This document shows, one piece after another, positions 1 through 10,174 of a stretch of DNA of 64,000 nucleotides. This DNA is from Gymnothorax reevesii. Lineage: Eukaryota; Chordata; Actinopteri; Anguilliformes; Muraenidae. The stretch lies in contig CM056574.1 in NCBI GenBank assembly GCA_029721435.1, positions 72,831,501 to 72,895,500 on the forward strand. Direction: 5' to 3'. The translations under genes were made by a program, and so were the position numbers. The number at the start of each line of letters is the position of its first letter. Position 1 is the stretch's first letter. The notes under the pieces were generated by a model. The model was not told where the DNA came from, did not search any database, and worked only from the letters and a program-made list of their open reading frames with translations.

Positions 1-9
1 TCTGAGCTT

Positions 10-47
10 AAAACCTCAAAGAAGCATGTTTTCATGAAAGTGCGTAT
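10..47 (+). repeat. Ancestral half-monomer segment, left copy (example monomer)
   Basis: These 38 bases align without gaps to bases 187-224 of the same monomer, 177 bases away, at 27 of 38 positions. Both end in a GTTTT-rich stretch followed by GTGC(A/G)TAT. A second matching pair lies near bases 92 and 268 at offset 176. The simplest reading is that the ~351 bp monomer arose by doubling a ~176 bp unit. Confidence 0.7.
30..39. repeat. Perfect 10 bp palindrome TTTCATGAAA (example)
   Basis: TTTCATGAAA is its own reverse complement. It occurs at this offset in classes C, D, E, F, I and most A monomers. Classes B, H, K, M and P carry GTGTTTCCATGAA or CCATATACG instead, which breaks the symmetry. 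It is therefore a class-specific feature of the monomer. No binding protein is known to me. Confidence 0.6.
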
Positions 48-186
48 CGCCACAGTTTCAGCGCTCTTGCTTGTTTCTTACAGAGATAAACGCATATTCA
101 CTCCAATTCAGTCATATTGTCACAATTCACTCAAGTTTGTCACTTTCCCACTAAGGTACACACAGAAAGGACATTTTTGACAAGAA

Positions 187-224
187 AAAACTAAAAAAAA
201 GAAAGTTTTTGAAAAAGTGCATAT
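187..224 (+). repeat. Ancestral half-monomer segment, right copy, with A-rich tract
   Basis: This is the partner of bases 10-47. It contains the A-rich tract present in every complete monomer (AAAACT, a run of about eight A, then GAAAG, five T and GAAAAAG). The tract varies by a base or two between classes and is the main source of 349-352 bp length differences. Long A and T runs are expected to curve DNA and affect nucleosome placement, which is a general inference not testable here. Confidence 0.7.
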
Positions 225-235
225 CTTCACTTCAG

Positions 236-241
236 AAGCTT
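236..241. other. HindIII site AAGCTT, present about once per monomer (example)
   Basis: AAGCTT lies within TTCAGAAGCTT at the same offset in nearly every monomer. It should therefore release a ~350 bp ladder. Exceptions I saw are the truncated monomer at 15091, the AGAGGCTT or ATAGGCTT variants near 55948, 58055, 60514 and 62621, and AGAAACTT near 61564. Losses cluster in the right-hand part of the window. Confidence 0.8.
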
Positions 242-271
242 CTATTCACTTCCAATTGGCCATACAAGCAC

Positions 272-282
272 ATTGGACCAAT
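272..282. repeat. Dyad ATTGG-A-CCAAT (double CCAAT box), example
   Basis: ATTGGACCAAT is an inverted repeat of the CCAAT pentamer. It is intact in classes B, F, G, H, K, I, L and M. It is altered in A and D (CCAAA), C, J and Q (ACGAAT) and E (AACAAA). A further ATTGG often lies 17 bases upstream, in AATTGGCCATAC. CCAAT on either strand is the core NF-Y site, but function here is speculative. Confidence 0.55.
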
Positions 283-351
283 CGATACAATATATGCAAT
301 GCAGTGTGTTCTGAAGCTGTTCCCAGGCCAGAAACACGCTCAGATTCACGT

Positions 352-2455
352 TCTGAGCTTCAAACCTCAAAGAAGCATGTTTTCATGAAAGTGCGTTTCG
401 CCACAGTTTCAGCGCTCTAGCTCGCTTTCTTACAGAGATAAACGCATATTCACTCCAATTCAGTCATATTGTCACAATTCACTCAAGTTTGTCACTTTCT
501 CACTAAGTTACACACAGAAAGGACATTTTTGACAAGCAAAACTAAAAAAAAGAAAGTTTTTGAAAAGTACATATCTTCACTTCAGAAGCTTATATTCACT
601 TAAAATTGGCCATAAAAGCCATTGGACCAAACGATACCATATACGCATTGCATTGTGATCTGAAGCTGTTCCCAGGCCAGAAACACGCTCAGATTCACAT
701 TCTGAGCTTAAAACCTCAAAGAAGCGTGTTTCCATGAAAGTGCGTATAGCCACAGTTTCAGCGCTCTAGCTCGCTTTCTTACAGAGATAAACGCATATTC
801 ACTCCAATTCAGTCATATTGTCACAATTCACTCAAGTTAGTCACTTTCCCACTGGGTTACACACAGAATGGAAATTTTTGACAAGCAAAATAAAAAAAAA
901 AGAAAGTTTTTGAAAAGTACATATCTTCACTTCAGAAGCTTATATTCACTTAAAATTGGCCATACAAGCACATTGGACCAATCGATACAATATATGCAAT
1001 GCACTGTGATCTGAAGCTGTTCCCAGGCCAGAAACACGCTCAGATTCACGTTCTGAGCTTAAAACCTCAAAGAAGCATGTTTTCATGAAAGTGCGTATAG
1101 CCACAGTTTCAGCGCTCTAGCTCGCTTTCTTCCAGAGATAAACGCATATTCACTCCAATTCAGTCATATTGTCACGATTCACTCAAGTTTGTCACTTTCC
1201 CACTAAGTTACACACAGAAAGGACATTTTTGACAAGCAAAATAAAAAAAAGAAAGTTTTTGAAAAAGTACATATCTTCACTTCAGAAGCTTATATTCTCT
1301 AAAATTGGCCATACAAGCACATTGGACGAATCGATACAATATATGCAATGCACTGTGATCTGAAGCTGTTCCCAGGCCAGAAACACGCTCAGATTCACGT
1401 TCTGAGCTTAAAACCTCAAAGAAGCATGTTTTCATGAAAGTGCGTATAGCCACAGTTTCAGCGCTCTAGCTCGCTTTCTTACAGAGATAAACGCATATTC
1501 ACTCCAATTCAGTCATATTGTCACAATTCACTCAAGTTGGTCACTTTCCCACTAAGTTACACACAGAAAGGACATTTTTGACAAGAAAAAACTAAAAAAA
1601 AGAAAGTTTTTGAAAAAGTGCATATCTTCACTTCAGAAGCTTATATTCACTTCCAAATGGCCATACAAGCACATTGGACCAAACGATACCATATATGCAT
1701 TGCACTGTGATCTGAAGCTGCTGCCAGGCCGGAAACACACTCAGATTCACGTTCTGAGCTTAAAACCTCAAAGAAGCATGTTTTCATGAAAGTGCGTATC
1801 GCCACAGTTTCAGCGCTCTTGCTTGTTTCTTACAGAGATAAACGCATATTCACTCCAATTCAGTCATATTGTCACAATTCACTCAAGTTTGTCACTTTCC
1901 CACTAAGGTACACACAGAAAGGACATTTTTGACAAGAAAAAACTAAAAAAAAGAAAGTTTTTGAAAAAGTGCATATCTTCACTTCAGAAGCTTCTATTCA
2001 CTTCCAATTGGCCATACAAGCACATTGGAACAAACGATACAATATATGCATTGCACTGTGATCTGAAGCTGTTGCCAGGCCAGAAACACGCTCAGATTCA
2101 CGTTCTGAGCTTAAAACCTCAAAGAAGCATGTTTTCATGAAAGTGCGTATCGCCACAGTTTCAGCGCTCTAGCTCGCTTTCTTACAGAGATAAACGCATA
2201 TTCACTCCAATTCAGTCATATTGTCACAATTCACTCAAGTTTGTCACTTTCCCACTAAGTTACACACAGAAAGGACATTTTTGACAAGAAAAAACTAAAA
2301 AAAAGAAAGTTTTTGAAAAAGCGCATATCTTCACTTCAGAAGCTTATATTCACTTAAAATTGGCCATACAAGCACATTGGACCAATCGATACAATATATG
2401 CAATGCAGTATGTTCTGAAGCTGTTCCCAGGCCAGAAACACGCTCAGATTCACGT
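352..2455 (+). repeat. Six-monomer HOR, copy 1 (A-B-C-D-E-F)
   Basis: Monomers start at 352 (A), 701 (B), 1052 (C), 1401 (D), 1753 (E) and 2104 (F); total 2104 bp. Compared with later copies it has private changes in B (AAGTTAGTCAC near 835) and D (AAGTTGGTCAC near 1536, and CCAAACG near 1680 where copies 2-4 have CCAATCG). Otherwise it is almost the same as copies 2-4. Confidence 0.93.
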
Positions 2456-4560
2456 TCTGAGCTTCAAACCTCAAAGAAGCATGTTTTCATGAAAGTGCGT
2501 TTCGCCACAGTTTCAGCGCTCTAGCTCGCTTTCTTACAGAGATAAACGCATATTCACTCCAATTCAGTCATATTGTCACAATTCACTCAAGTTTGTCACT
2601 TTCTCACTAAGTTACACACAGAAAGGACATTTTTGACAAGCAAAACTAAAAAAAAGAAAGTTTTTGAAAAGTACATATCTTCACTTCAGAAGCTTATATT
2701 CACTTAAAATTGGCCATAAAAGCCATTGGACCAAACGATACCATATACGCATTGCATTGTGATCTGAAGCTGTTCCCAGGCCAGAAACACGCTCAGATTC
2801 ACATTCTGAGCTTAAAACCTCAAAGAAGCGTGTTTCCATGAAAGTGCGTATAGCCACAGTTTCAGCGCTCTAGCTCGCTTTCTTACAGAGATAAACGCAT
2901 ATTCACTCCAATTCAGTCATATTGTCACAATTCACTCAAGTTTGTCACTTTCCCACTGGGTTACACACAGAATGGACATTTGTGACAAGCAAAATTAAAA
3001 AAAAAGAAAGTTTTTGAAAAGTACATATCTTCACTTCAGAAGCTTATATTCACTTAAAATTGGCCATACAAGCACATTGGACCAATCGATACAATATATG
3101 CAATGCACTGTGATCTGAAGCTGTTCCCAGGCCAGAAACACGCTCAGATTCACGTTCTGAGCTTAAAACCTCAAAGAAGCATGTTTTCATGAAAGTGCGT
3201 ATAGCCACAGTTTCAGCGCTCTAGCTCGCTTTCTTCCAGAGATAAACGCATATTCACTCCAATTCAGTCATATTGTCACGATTCACTCAAGTTTGTCACT
3301 TTCCCACTAAGTTACACACAGAAATGACATTTTTGACAAGCAAAATAAAAAAAAAGAAAGTTTTTGAAAAAGTACATATCTTCACTTCAGAAGCTTATAT
3401 TCTCTAAAATTGGCCATACAAGCACATTGGACGAATCGATACAATATATGCAATGCACTGTGATCTGAAGCTGTTCCCAGGCCAGAAACACGCTCAGATT
3501 CACGTTCTGAGCTTAAAACCTCAAAGAAGCATGTTTTCATGAAAGTGCGTATAGCCACAGTTTCAGCGCTCTAGCTCGCTTTCTTACAGAGATAAACGCA
3601 TATTCACTCCAATTCAGTCATATTGTCACAATTCACTCAAGTTTGTCACTTTCCCACTAAGTTACACACAGAAAGGACATTTTTGACAAGAAAAAACTAA
3701 AAAAAAGAAAGTTTTTGAAAAAGTGCATATCTTCACTTCAGAAGCTTATATTCACTTCCAAATGGCCATACAAGCACATTGGACCAATCGATACCATATA
3801 TGCATTGCACTGTGATCTGAAGCTGCTGCCAGGCCGGAAACACACTCAGATTCACGTTCTGAGCTTAAAACCTCAAAGAAGCATGTTTTCATGAAAGTGC
3901 GTATCGCCACAGTTTCAGCGCTCTTGCTTGTTTCTTACAGAGATAAACGCATATTCACTCCAATTCAGTCATATTGTCACAATTCACTCAAGTTTGTCAC
4001 TTTCCCACTAAGGTACACACAGAAAGGACATTTTTGACAAGAAAAAACTAAAAAAAAGAAAGTTTTTGAAAAAGTGCATATCTTCACTTCAGAAGCTTCT
4101 ATTCACTTCCAATTGGCCATACAAGCACATTGGAACAAACGATACAATATATGCATTGCACTGTGATCTGAAGCTGTTGCCAGGCCAGAAACACGCTCAG
4201 ATTCACGTTCTGAGCTTAAAACCTCAAAGAAGCATGTTTTCATGAAAGTGCGTATCGCCACAGTTTCAGCGCTCTAGCTCGCTTTCTTACAGAGATAAAC
4301 GCATATTCACTCCAATTCAGTCATATTGTCACAATTCACTCAAGTTTGTCACTTTCCCACTAAGTTACACACAGAAAGGACATTTTTGACAAGAAAAAAC
4401 TAAAAAAAAGAAAGTTTTTGAAAAAGCGCATATCTTCACTTCAGAAGCTTATATTCACTTAAAATTGGCCATACAAGCACATTGGACCAATCGATACAAT
4501 ATATGCAATGCAGTATGTTCTGAAGCTGTTCCCAGGCCAGAAACACGCTCAGATTCACGT
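2456..4560 (+). repeat. Six-monomer HOR, copy 2 (A-B-C-D-E-F)
   Basis: Monomers start at 2456, 2805, 3156, 3506, 3858 and 4209; total 2105 bp. It shares GAAATGACATT in class C (near 3322) with copy 3 only, and CAGTATGTTCT in class F with copies 1 and 3. It has a private GGACATTTGTGAC in B near 2974. Confidence 0.93.
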
Positions 4561-4909
4561 TCTGAGCTTCAAACCTCAAAGAAGCATGTTTTCATGAAAG
4601 TGCGTTTCGCCACAGTTTCAGCGCTCTAGCTCGCTTTCTTACAGAGATAAACGCATATTCACTCCAATTCAGTCATATTGTCACAATTCACTCAAGTTTG
4701 TCACTTTCTCACTAAGTTACACACAGAAAGGACATTTTTGACAAGCAAAACTAAAAAAAAGAAAGTTTTTGAAAAGTACATATCTTCACTTCAGAAGCTT
4801 ATATTCACTTAAAATTGGCCATAAAAGCCATTGGACCAAACGATACCATATACGCATTGCATTGTGATCTGAAGCTGTTCCCAGGCCAGAAACACGCTCA
4901 GATTCACAT
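4561..4909 (+). repeat. Class A monomer, reference example (349 bp)
   Basis: Class A markers are TCTGAGCTTCAAACC in many copies, GTGCGTTTCGCC, CTTTCTCACTAAG, AGCAAAACTAAA, the shortened GAAAAGTACAT, GGCCATAAAAGCCATTGG, ATACGCATTGCATTG, and a terminal ATTCACAT. A always precedes B. Loss of two bases in GAAA(AA)GTAC and in AAAAGCC(AC) explains its 349 bp length. Confidence 0.88.
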
Positions 4910-5260
4910 TCTGAGCTTAAAACCTCAAAGAAGCGTGTTTCCATGAAAGTGCGTATAGCCACAGTTTCAGCGCTCTAGCTCGCTTTCTTACAGAGATAAA
5001 CGCATATTCACTCCAATTCAGTCATATTGTCACAATTCACTCAAGTTTGTCACTTTCCCACTGGGTTACACACAGAATGGAAATTTTTGACAAGCAAAAT
5101 TAAAAAAAAAGAAAGTTTTTGAAAAGTACATATCTTCACTTCAGAAGCTTATATTCACTTAAAATTGGCCATACAAGCACATTGGACCAATCGATACAAT
5201 ATATGCAATGCACTGTGATCTGAAGCTGTTCCCAGGCCAGAAACACGCTCAGATTCACGT
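4910..5260 (+). repeat. Class B monomer, reference example (351 bp)
   Basis: Class B markers are AAGCGTGTTTCCATGAA, CCCACTGGGTTACAC, GAATGGAAATTTTTG, AGCAAAATTAAAAAAAAAG, GAAAAGTACAT, and an ordinary CCAATCGATAC tail leading to class C. Where B is followed by class G, its tail is instead ACAACATAGGCAATG, CCCTGGCCAGAAGCACG and TTTCACATTCTGACC. The B tail therefore predicts the next monomer. Confidence 0.88.
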
Positions 5261-5610
5261 TCTGAGCTTAAAACCTCAAAGAAGCATGTTTTCATGAAAG
5301 TGCGTATAGCCACAGTTTCAGCGCTCTAGCTCGCTTTCTTCCAGAGATAAACGCATATTCACTCCAATTCAGTCATATTGTCACGATTCACTCAAGTTTG
5401 TCACTTTCCCACTAAGTTACACACAGAAATGACATTTTTGACAAGCAAAATAAAAAAAAAGAAAGTTTTTGAAAAAGTACATATCTTCACTTCAGAAGCT
5501 TATATTCTCTAAAATTGGCCATACAAGCACATTGGACGAATCGATACAATATATGCAATGCACTGTGATCTGAAGCTGTTCCCAGGCCAGAAACACGCTC
5601 AGATTCACGT
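5261..5610 (+). repeat. Class C monomer, reference example (350 bp)
   Basis: Class C markers are TTCTTCCAGAGATAAAC, TGTCACGATTCACTC, AGCAAAATAAAAAAAAAG, the shortened ATATTCTCTAAAATTGG and ATTGGACGAATCG. The last two persist in several chimeric monomers and help trace crossovers. Confidence 0.88.
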
Positions 5611-5962
5611 TCTGAGCTTAAAACCTCAAAGAAGCATGTTTTCATGAAAGTGCGTATAGCCACAGTTTCAGCGCTCTAGCTCGCTTTCTTACAGAGATAA
5701 ACGCATATTCACTCCAATTCAGTCATATTGTCACAATTCACTCAAGTTTGTCACTTTCCCACTAAGTTACACACAGAAAGGACATTTTTGACAAGAAAAA
5801 ACTAAAAAAAAGAAAGTTTTTGAAAAAGTGCATATCTTCACTTCAGAAGCTTATATTCACTTCCAAATGGCCATACAAGCACATTGGACCAATCGATACC
5901 ATATATGCATTGCACTGTGATCTGAAGCTGCTGCCAGGCCGGAAACACACTCAGATTCACGT
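5611..5962 (+). repeat. Class D monomer, reference example (352 bp)
   Basis: Class D markers are AGAAAAAACTAAAA, GAAAAAGTGCAT, CACTTCCAAATGGCC, ATACCATATATGCATTG, GCTGCTGCCAGGCCGG and GAAACACACTCAG. A subclass in 32.5-49.7 kb carries GCATATTGG and ACACTCTCAG. Another, at 45526 and 52552, carries TTCTGACAG, GCAAATTGG and GCTACTGCC. Confidence 0.88.
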
Positions 5963-6313
5963 TCTGAGCTTAAAACCTCAAAGAAGCATGTTTTCATGAA
6001 AGTGCGTATCGCCACAGTTTCAGCGCTCTTGCTTGTTTCTTACAGAGATAAACGCATATTCACTCCAATTCAGTCATATTGTCACAATTCACTCAAGTTT
6101 GTCACTTTCCCACTAAGGTACACACAGAAAGGACATTTTTGACAAGAAAAAACTAAAAAAAAGAAAGTTTTTGAAAAAGTGCATATCTTCACTTCAGAAG
6201 CTTCTATTCACTTCCAATTGGCCATACAAGCACATTGGAACAAACGATACAACATATGCATTGCACTGTGATCTGAAGCTGTTGCCAGGCCAGAAACACG
6301 CTCAGATTCACGT
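5963..6313 (+). repeat. Class E monomer, reference example (351 bp)
   Basis: Class E markers are GTATCGCC, CTCTTGCTTGTTTCTTAC, CACTAAGGTACAC, GCTTCTATTCACTTCC, ATTGGAACAAACG and GCTGTTGCCAGG. A right-end subclass (52904, 58172, 62737) has CTCTTGCTCGCTTTC and is one base longer. Confidence 0.88.
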
Positions 6314-6665
6314 TCTGAGCTTAAAACCTCAAAGAAGCATGTTTTCATGAAAGTGCGTATCGCCACAGTTTCAGCGCTCTAGCTCGCTTTCTTACAGAGA
6401 TAAACGCATATTCACTCCAATTCAGTCATATTGTCACAATTCACTCAAGTTTGTCACTTTCCCACTAAGTTACACACAGAAAGGACATTTTTGACAAGAA
6501 AAAACTAAAAAAAAGAAAGTTTTTGAAAAAGCGCATATCTTCACTTCAGAAGCTTATATTCACTTAAAATTGGCCATACAAGCACATTGGACCAATCGAT
6601 ACAATATATGCAATGCAGTATGTTCTGAAGCTGTTCCCAGGCCAGAAACACGCTCAGATTCACGT
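6314..6665 (+). repeat. Class F monomer, reference example (352 bp)
   Basis: Class F markers are GTATCGCC with CTCTAGCTCGC, AGAAAAAACTAAAA, GAAAAAGCGCAT, CACTTAAAATTGG, CCAATCGATAC, and GCAGTRTGTTCTGAAG in place of the usual TGTGATCTGAAG. F precedes A and closes the six-monomer HOR. Confidence 0.88.
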
Positions 6666-8770
6666 TCTGAGCTTCAAACCTCAAAGAAGCATGTTTTCAT
6701 GAAAGTGCGTTTCGCCACAGTTTCAGCGCTCTAGCTCGCTTTCTTACAGAGATAAACGCATATTCACTCCAATTCAGTCATATTGTCACAATTCACTCAA
6801 GTTTGTCACTTTCTCACTAAGTTACACACAGAAAGGACATTTTTGACAAGCAAAACTAAAAAAAAGAAAGTTTTTGAAAAGTACATATCTTCACTTCAGA
6901 AGCTTATATTCACTTAAAATTGGCCATAAAAGCCATTGGACCAAACGATACCATATACGCATTGCATTGTGATCTGAAGCTGTTCCCAGGCCAGAAACAC
7001 GCTCAGATTCACATTCTGAGCTTAAAACCTCAAAGAAGCGTGTTTCCATGAAAGTGCGTATAGCCACAGTTTCAGCGCTCTAGCTCGCTTTCTTACAGAG
7101 ATAAACGCATATTCACTCCAATTCAGTCATATTGTCACAATTCACTCAAGTTTGTCACTTTCCCACTGGGTTACACACAGAATGGAAATTTTTGACAAGC
7201 AAAATTAAAAAAAAAGAAAGTTTTTGAAAAGTACATATCTTCACTTCAGAAGCTTATATTCACTTAAAATTGGCCATACAAGCACATTGGACCAATCGAT
7301 ACAATATATGCAATGCACTGTGATCTGAAGCTGTTCCCAGGCCAGAAACACGCTCAGATTCACGTTCTGAGCTTAAAACCTCAAAGAAGCATGTTTTCAT
7401 GAAAGTGCGTATAGCCACAGTTTCAGCGCTCTAGCTCGCTTTCTTCCAGAGATAAACGCATATTCACTCCAATTCAGTCATATTGTCACGATTCACTCAA
7501 GTTTGTCACTTTCCCACTAAGTTACACACAGAAAGGACATTTTTGACAAGCAAAATAAAAAAAAAGAAAGTTTTTGAAAAAGTACATATCTTCACTTCAG
7601 AAGCTTATATTCTCTAAAATTGGCCATACAAGCACATTGGACGAATCGATACAATATATGCAATGCACTGTGATCTGAAGCTGTTCCCAGGCCAGAAACA
7701 CGCTCAGATTCACGTTCTGAGCTTAAAACCTCAAAGAAGCATGTTTTCATGAAAGTGCGTATAGCCACAGTTTCAGCGCTCTAGCTCGCTTTCTTACAGA
7801 GATAAATGCATATTCACTCCAATTCAGTCATATTGTCACAATTCACTCAAGTTTGTCACTTTCCCACTAAGTTACACACAGAAAGGACATTTTTGACAAG
7901 AAAAAACTAAAAAAAAGAAAGTTTTTGAAAAAGTGCATATCTTCACTTCAGAAGCTTATATTCACTTCCAAATGGCCATACAAGCACATTGGACCAATCG
8001 ATACCATATATGCATTGCACTGTGATCTGAAGCTGCTGCCAGGCCGGAAACACACTCAGATTCACGTTCTGAGCTTAAAACCTCAAAGAAGCATGTTTTC
8101 ATGAAAGTGCGTATCGCCACAGTTTCAGCGCTCTTGCTTGTTTCTTACAGAGATAAACGCATATTCACTCAAATTCAGTCATATTGTCACAATTCACTCA
8201 AGTTTGTCACTTTCCCACTAAGGTACACACAGAAAGGACATTTTTGACAAGAAAAAACTAAAAAAAAGAAAGTTTTTGAAAAAGTGCATATCTTCACTTC
8301 AGAAGCTTCTATTCACTTCCAATTGGCCATACAAGCACATTGGAACAAACGATACAATATATGCATTGCACTGTGATCTGAAGCTGTTGCCAGGCCAGAA
8401 ACACGCTCAGATTCACGTTCTGAGCTTAAAACCTCAAAGAAGCATGTTTTCATGAAAGTGCGTATCGCCACAGTTTCAGCGCTCTAGCTCGCTTTCTTAC
8501 AGAGATAAACGCATATTCACTCCAATTCAGTCATATTGTCACAATTCACTCAAGTTTGTCACTTTCCCACTAAGTTACACACAGAAAGGACATTTTTGAC
8601 AAGAAAAAACTAAAAAAAAGAAAGTTTTTGAAAAAGCGCATATCTTCACTTCAGAAGCTTATATTCACTTAAAATTGGCCATACAAGCACATTGGACCAA
8701 TCGATACAATATATGCAATGCAGTGTGTTCTGAAGCTGTTTCCAGGCCAGAAACATGCTCAGATTCACGT
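6666..8770 (+). repeat. Six-monomer HOR, copy 4 (A-B-C-D-E-F)
   Basis: Monomers start at 6666, 7015, 7366, 7716, 8068 and 8419; total 2105 bp. Its D has AGATAAATGC (near 7802) and its E has CACTCAAATTCAG (near 8167). Both variants recur at 16036-16738 and 19901-20603, so the D-to-G stretch starting here (7716) belongs to a three-copy duplication. Confidence 0.93.
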
Positions 8771-9470
8771 TCTGAGCTTAAAACCTCAAAGAAGCATGTT
8801 TTCATGAAAGTGCGTTTCGCCACAGTTTCAGCGCTCTAGCTCGCTTTCTTACAGAGATAAACGCATATTCACTCCAATTCAGTCATATTGTCACAATTCA
8901 CTCAAGTTTGTCACTTTCTCACTAAGTTACACACAGAAAGGACATTTTTGACAAGCAAAACTAAAAAAAAGAAAGTTTTTGAAAAGTACATATCTTCACT
9001 TCAGAAGCTTATATTCACTTAAAATTGGCCATAAAAGCCATTGGACCAAACGATACCATATACGCATTGCATTGTGATCTGAAGCTGTTCCCAGGCCAGA
9101 AACACGCTCAGATTCACATTCTGAGCTTAAAACCTCAAAGAAGCGTGTTTCCATGAAAGTGCGTATAGCCACAGTTTCAGCGCTCTAGCTCGCTTTCTTA
9201 CAGAGATAAACGCATATTCACTCCAATTCAGTCATATTGTCACAATTCACTCAAGTTTGTCACTTTCCCACTGGGTTACACACAGAATGGAAATTTTTGA
9301 CAAGCAAAATTAAAAAAAAAGAAAGTTTTTGAAAAGTACATATCTTCACTTCAGAAGCTTATATTCACTTAAAATTGGCCATACAAGCAGATTGGACCAA
9401 ACGATACAACATAGGCAATGCACTGTGATCTGAAGCTGTTCCCTGGCCAGAAGCACGCACAGTTTCACAT
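8771..9470 (+). repeat. A-B pair ending the regular six-monomer HOR
   Basis: A starts at 8771 and B at 9120. The B tail switches after about 9390 to the divergent G-linked form (ACAACATAGGC, CCCTGGCC, AAGCACGCACAG). The next monomer is G, not C. This is where the regular A-F array gives way to the mosaic. Confidence 0.9.
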
Positions 9471-9821
9471 TCTGACCTTAAAACCTCAAGGAAGCGTGTT
9501 TTCATGAAAGCACGTATAGCCACAGTTTCAGCGCTCTAGCGCGCTTCCTTACAGAGATCAACGCATATTCACTCGAATTCAGTCATATTGTCACAATTCA
9601 CTCAAGTTTGTCACTTTCCCACTGGGTTCCACACAGAAAGGACATTTTTGACAAGCAAAACTAAAAAAAAGAAAGTTTTTGAAAAAGTGCATATCTTCAC
9701 TTCAGAAGCTTATATTCACTTCCAAATGGCCATACAAGCACATTGGACCAATCGATACCATATAAGCATTGCACTGTGATCTGAAGCTGTTCCCAGGCTA
9801 GAAACACGCTCAGATTCACGT

Positions 9822-10174
9822 TCTGAGCTTAAAACCTCAAAGAAGCGTGTTTCCATGAAAGTGCGTATAGCCACAGTTTCAGCGCTCTAGCGCGCTTCCT
9901 TACAGAGATACGAGCATATTCACTCGAATTCAGTAATATAGTCACAATTCACTGAAGTTGTTCACTTTCCCACTGAGTAACACACAGGATGGACATTTCT
10001 GACAAGCAAATCTAAAAAAAAGAAAGTTTTTGAAAAAGTGCATATCTTCACTTCAGAAGCTTATATTCACTTCCAAAATTGGCCATACAAGCACATTGGA
10101 CCAATCGATACAATATATGCAATGCAATGTGATCTAAAGCTGTTCCCAGGCCAGAAACACGCTCAGATTCACGT
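9822..10174 (+). repeat. Chimeric monomer H/K (353 bp)
   Basis: The 5' part is class H (TGAAAGTGCG, GCGCGCTTCC, CACTCGAATTC). The 3' part is class K (AGGATGGACATTTC, TTCCAAAATTGG, GTGATCTAAAGC). In the parallel copy at 21656 H and K are two separate monomers, so one monomer length was lost here. This accounts exactly for the 351-base offset difference. Confidence 0.85.

Larger units (their letters stand above)
1..351 (+). repeat. Chimeric monomer, class E 5' part / class F 3' part
   Basis: The first monomer has the class E markers (CTCTTGCTTGTTTC, CTAAGGTAC, CTTCTATTCACTTCC). It then switches to the class F tail (ATTGGACCAATCGATAC and CAGTGTGTTCTGAAG). The switch lies at about 250-275. In the neighbouring HOR copies E and F are separate full monomers, so this copy has lost one monomer's length, as expected from unequal exchange between E and F. 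Confidence 0.85.
4561..6665 (+). repeat. Six-monomer HOR, copy 3 (reference copy for classes A-F)
   Basis: Monomers start at 4561 (A), 4910 (B), 5261 (C), 5611 (D), 5963 (E) and 6314 (F); total 2105 bp. It carries the GAAATGACATT change in C shared with copy 2, and has few private changes, such as ACAACATATG near 6250. It is used below to define the classes. Confidence 0.93.

Noticed and set aside
182..214. A-rich tract as a retroposon poly(A) tail
   Set aside because: It is present at the same place in every complete monomer, has no target-site duplications and is followed by monomer sequence, so it is part of the satellite.
382..402. CENP-B box candidate in class A (TTTCGCCACAGTTTC)
   Set aside because: The TTCG and the following A fit the first part of the NTTCGNNNNANNCGGGN core, but TTCA stands where CGGG is required. 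The CGAA-containing sites in G/H and C fail the reverse-strand pattern as well.
217..420. 67-codon frame across a monomer boundary (also near 53473 and 60496)
   Set aside because: It crosses from one monomer into the next, depends on the F-type TGTTCTGAAG variant removing the usual TGA, and shows no codon features of a gene.
9588..9779. Recurrent 63-64 residue open frames on the + strand as small conserved genes
   Set aside because: They start at TTG, contain lysine-rich runs encoded by the A-tract, end at a TGA fixed in the repeat, and appear only as a by-product of the monomer sequence. Other classes break the frame with length changes, and no promoter or splice context is visible.
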